Source: Helichrysum umbraculigerum
Taxonomy: Eukaryota > Streptophyta > Magnoliopsida > Asterales > Asteraceae
Direction: 5' to 3'
DNA length: 64,000 nt
NCBI GenBank assembly: GCA_949592205.1
Contig: CATIUR010000004.1
Coordinates: forward strand, 96,432,337 to 96,496,336
In this document: positions 63,545 to 64,000 of the stretch, piece after piece
Layout of the letters: every line of letters starts with the position of its first letter
Position numbering within the stretch: position 1 is the first letter of the stretch
Translations under genes and position numbers: made by a program
The notes under the pieces: generated by a model
The model's input: only the letters and a program-made list of their open reading frames with translations
Databases searched by the model: none
Told to the model about the DNA's origin: nothing

Positions 63545-64000
63545 CTAGTCTCGACGTAGATCAATCTGTTCCATCATTTCAACAAGACGATCCACAGTAT
63601 TTGCAAGTTTGCTGGATTGTCGGGCGTTATCTTATGCCAGGACTAGTCGTTGCACTAAACTGCGAACGTATTCCTCTGCTTCCCGTGAGCATTGCTCACA
63701 TTCTTCTAGCCTCTGTTGCAAAAGGGCGGTTTCTAAGCTTATCTCCACTATCTTGTCGCGAAGGACATCCACGTTGTTAATGGTGGTTTCGTGGTCCTCG
63801 GAGACTTGGTTGATGCGCTCGAGGGATGTAAGTCTCCATTTTTCGTTGGTTTCTTGGAGTTCGATGTCCATGGTGTTAAGCTGTTGTTCGTGACGGTGTA
63901 GCCTAGCAGCTAAACCCGGTAGAGTGAAGTGCGCGGGATATGGGCCAGCTCGAGGCAACCTGGGGTTCCTCCTAGCTACCCTCGGGTTTTGAGATCCATA
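63545..64000 (-). pseudogene. Gypsy I coiled-coil ORF (start outside window)
   Basis: Same frame and sequence as 46914-47408, with the shared TAA at 63632 and final stop at 63545. The initiating Met lies beyond base 64000. Confidence 0.75.

Larger units (their letters stand above)
61662..64000 (-). mobile_element. Gypsy I: 5' part of an F-family element
   Basis: Minus strand, gag-protease and coiled-coil ORF, very close to F (45513-47408). It is cut on the left by the LTR end at 61661 and runs out of the window on the right. It may be the front half of the element whose back half is G. Confidence 0.8.

Overview
The window is plant nuclear DNA made almost entirely of nested LTR retrotransposons. 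I found no host gene, tRNA or rRNA gene, or CRISPR array. The organism looks like a eudicot. The style of the gag and pol proteins resembles retroelement proteins I remember from Asteraceae genomes, but that family-level guess is inference only.

Layout, left to right. (1) 1-6200 (+): the 3' part of a Sirevirus-like Ty1/Copia element (Copia-1), with the end of pol, a long spacer, a broken third ORF and the 3' LTR. It sits in the 5' LTR of the next element. (2) 6201-21960 (+): element B, a large Athila-like element with an Asp-tRNA-type PBS and two non-pol ORFs but no reverse transcriptase. Its second ORF is split by (3) element J, 10160-17797 (-), a Ty3/Gypsy element that carries only gag between 2.4-kb LTRs, with target duplication ATATC. 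(4) B lies in Gypsy C (21961-25221, -). C shares one LTR (25222-27572) with Gypsy D. (5) D's gag-pol (-) is split by (6) Copia-2, 29632-42378 (+). Copia-2 is complete: identical 450-bp LTRs, target duplication GGTAA, intact gag and pol, and an intact third ORF. (7) D's 5' end is fused at about 45505 to a piece of another Gypsy (F), whose 5' LTR (47739-50294) is also the 3' LTR of Gypsy G (50295-53043). (8) 53044-61661 (+): element H, a non-autonomous element with a 4-kb LTR, a 1.6-kb internal region and a chimeric right LTR. (9) 61662-64000 (-): a gag-protease fragment (I) of the F family.

Order of events from nesting and LTR comparison by eye: the Gypsy C/D/F/G/I chain is oldest; B, H, J and Copia-1 came later; Copia-2 is the most recent.

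The most interesting material is non-coding. Copia-1, Copia-2 and B, which belong to different superfamilies, share an approximately 0.8-kb spacer. It holds two or three copies of a stem-loop with GNRA or TGAG loops, closed by outer stems that show compensatory changes. Several elements also carry an array of a private short motif. In five promoters the array ends 14-22 bp upstream of a TATA box, and in the Copias it recurs inside candidate 5'-UTR introns whose acceptors abut the start codon of the third ORF. Most of these motifs contain a bZIP-type core (GACGTC, TGACG or TGACTCA). The third ORF therefore looks like a separate transcription unit with a copy of the LTR promoter's design.
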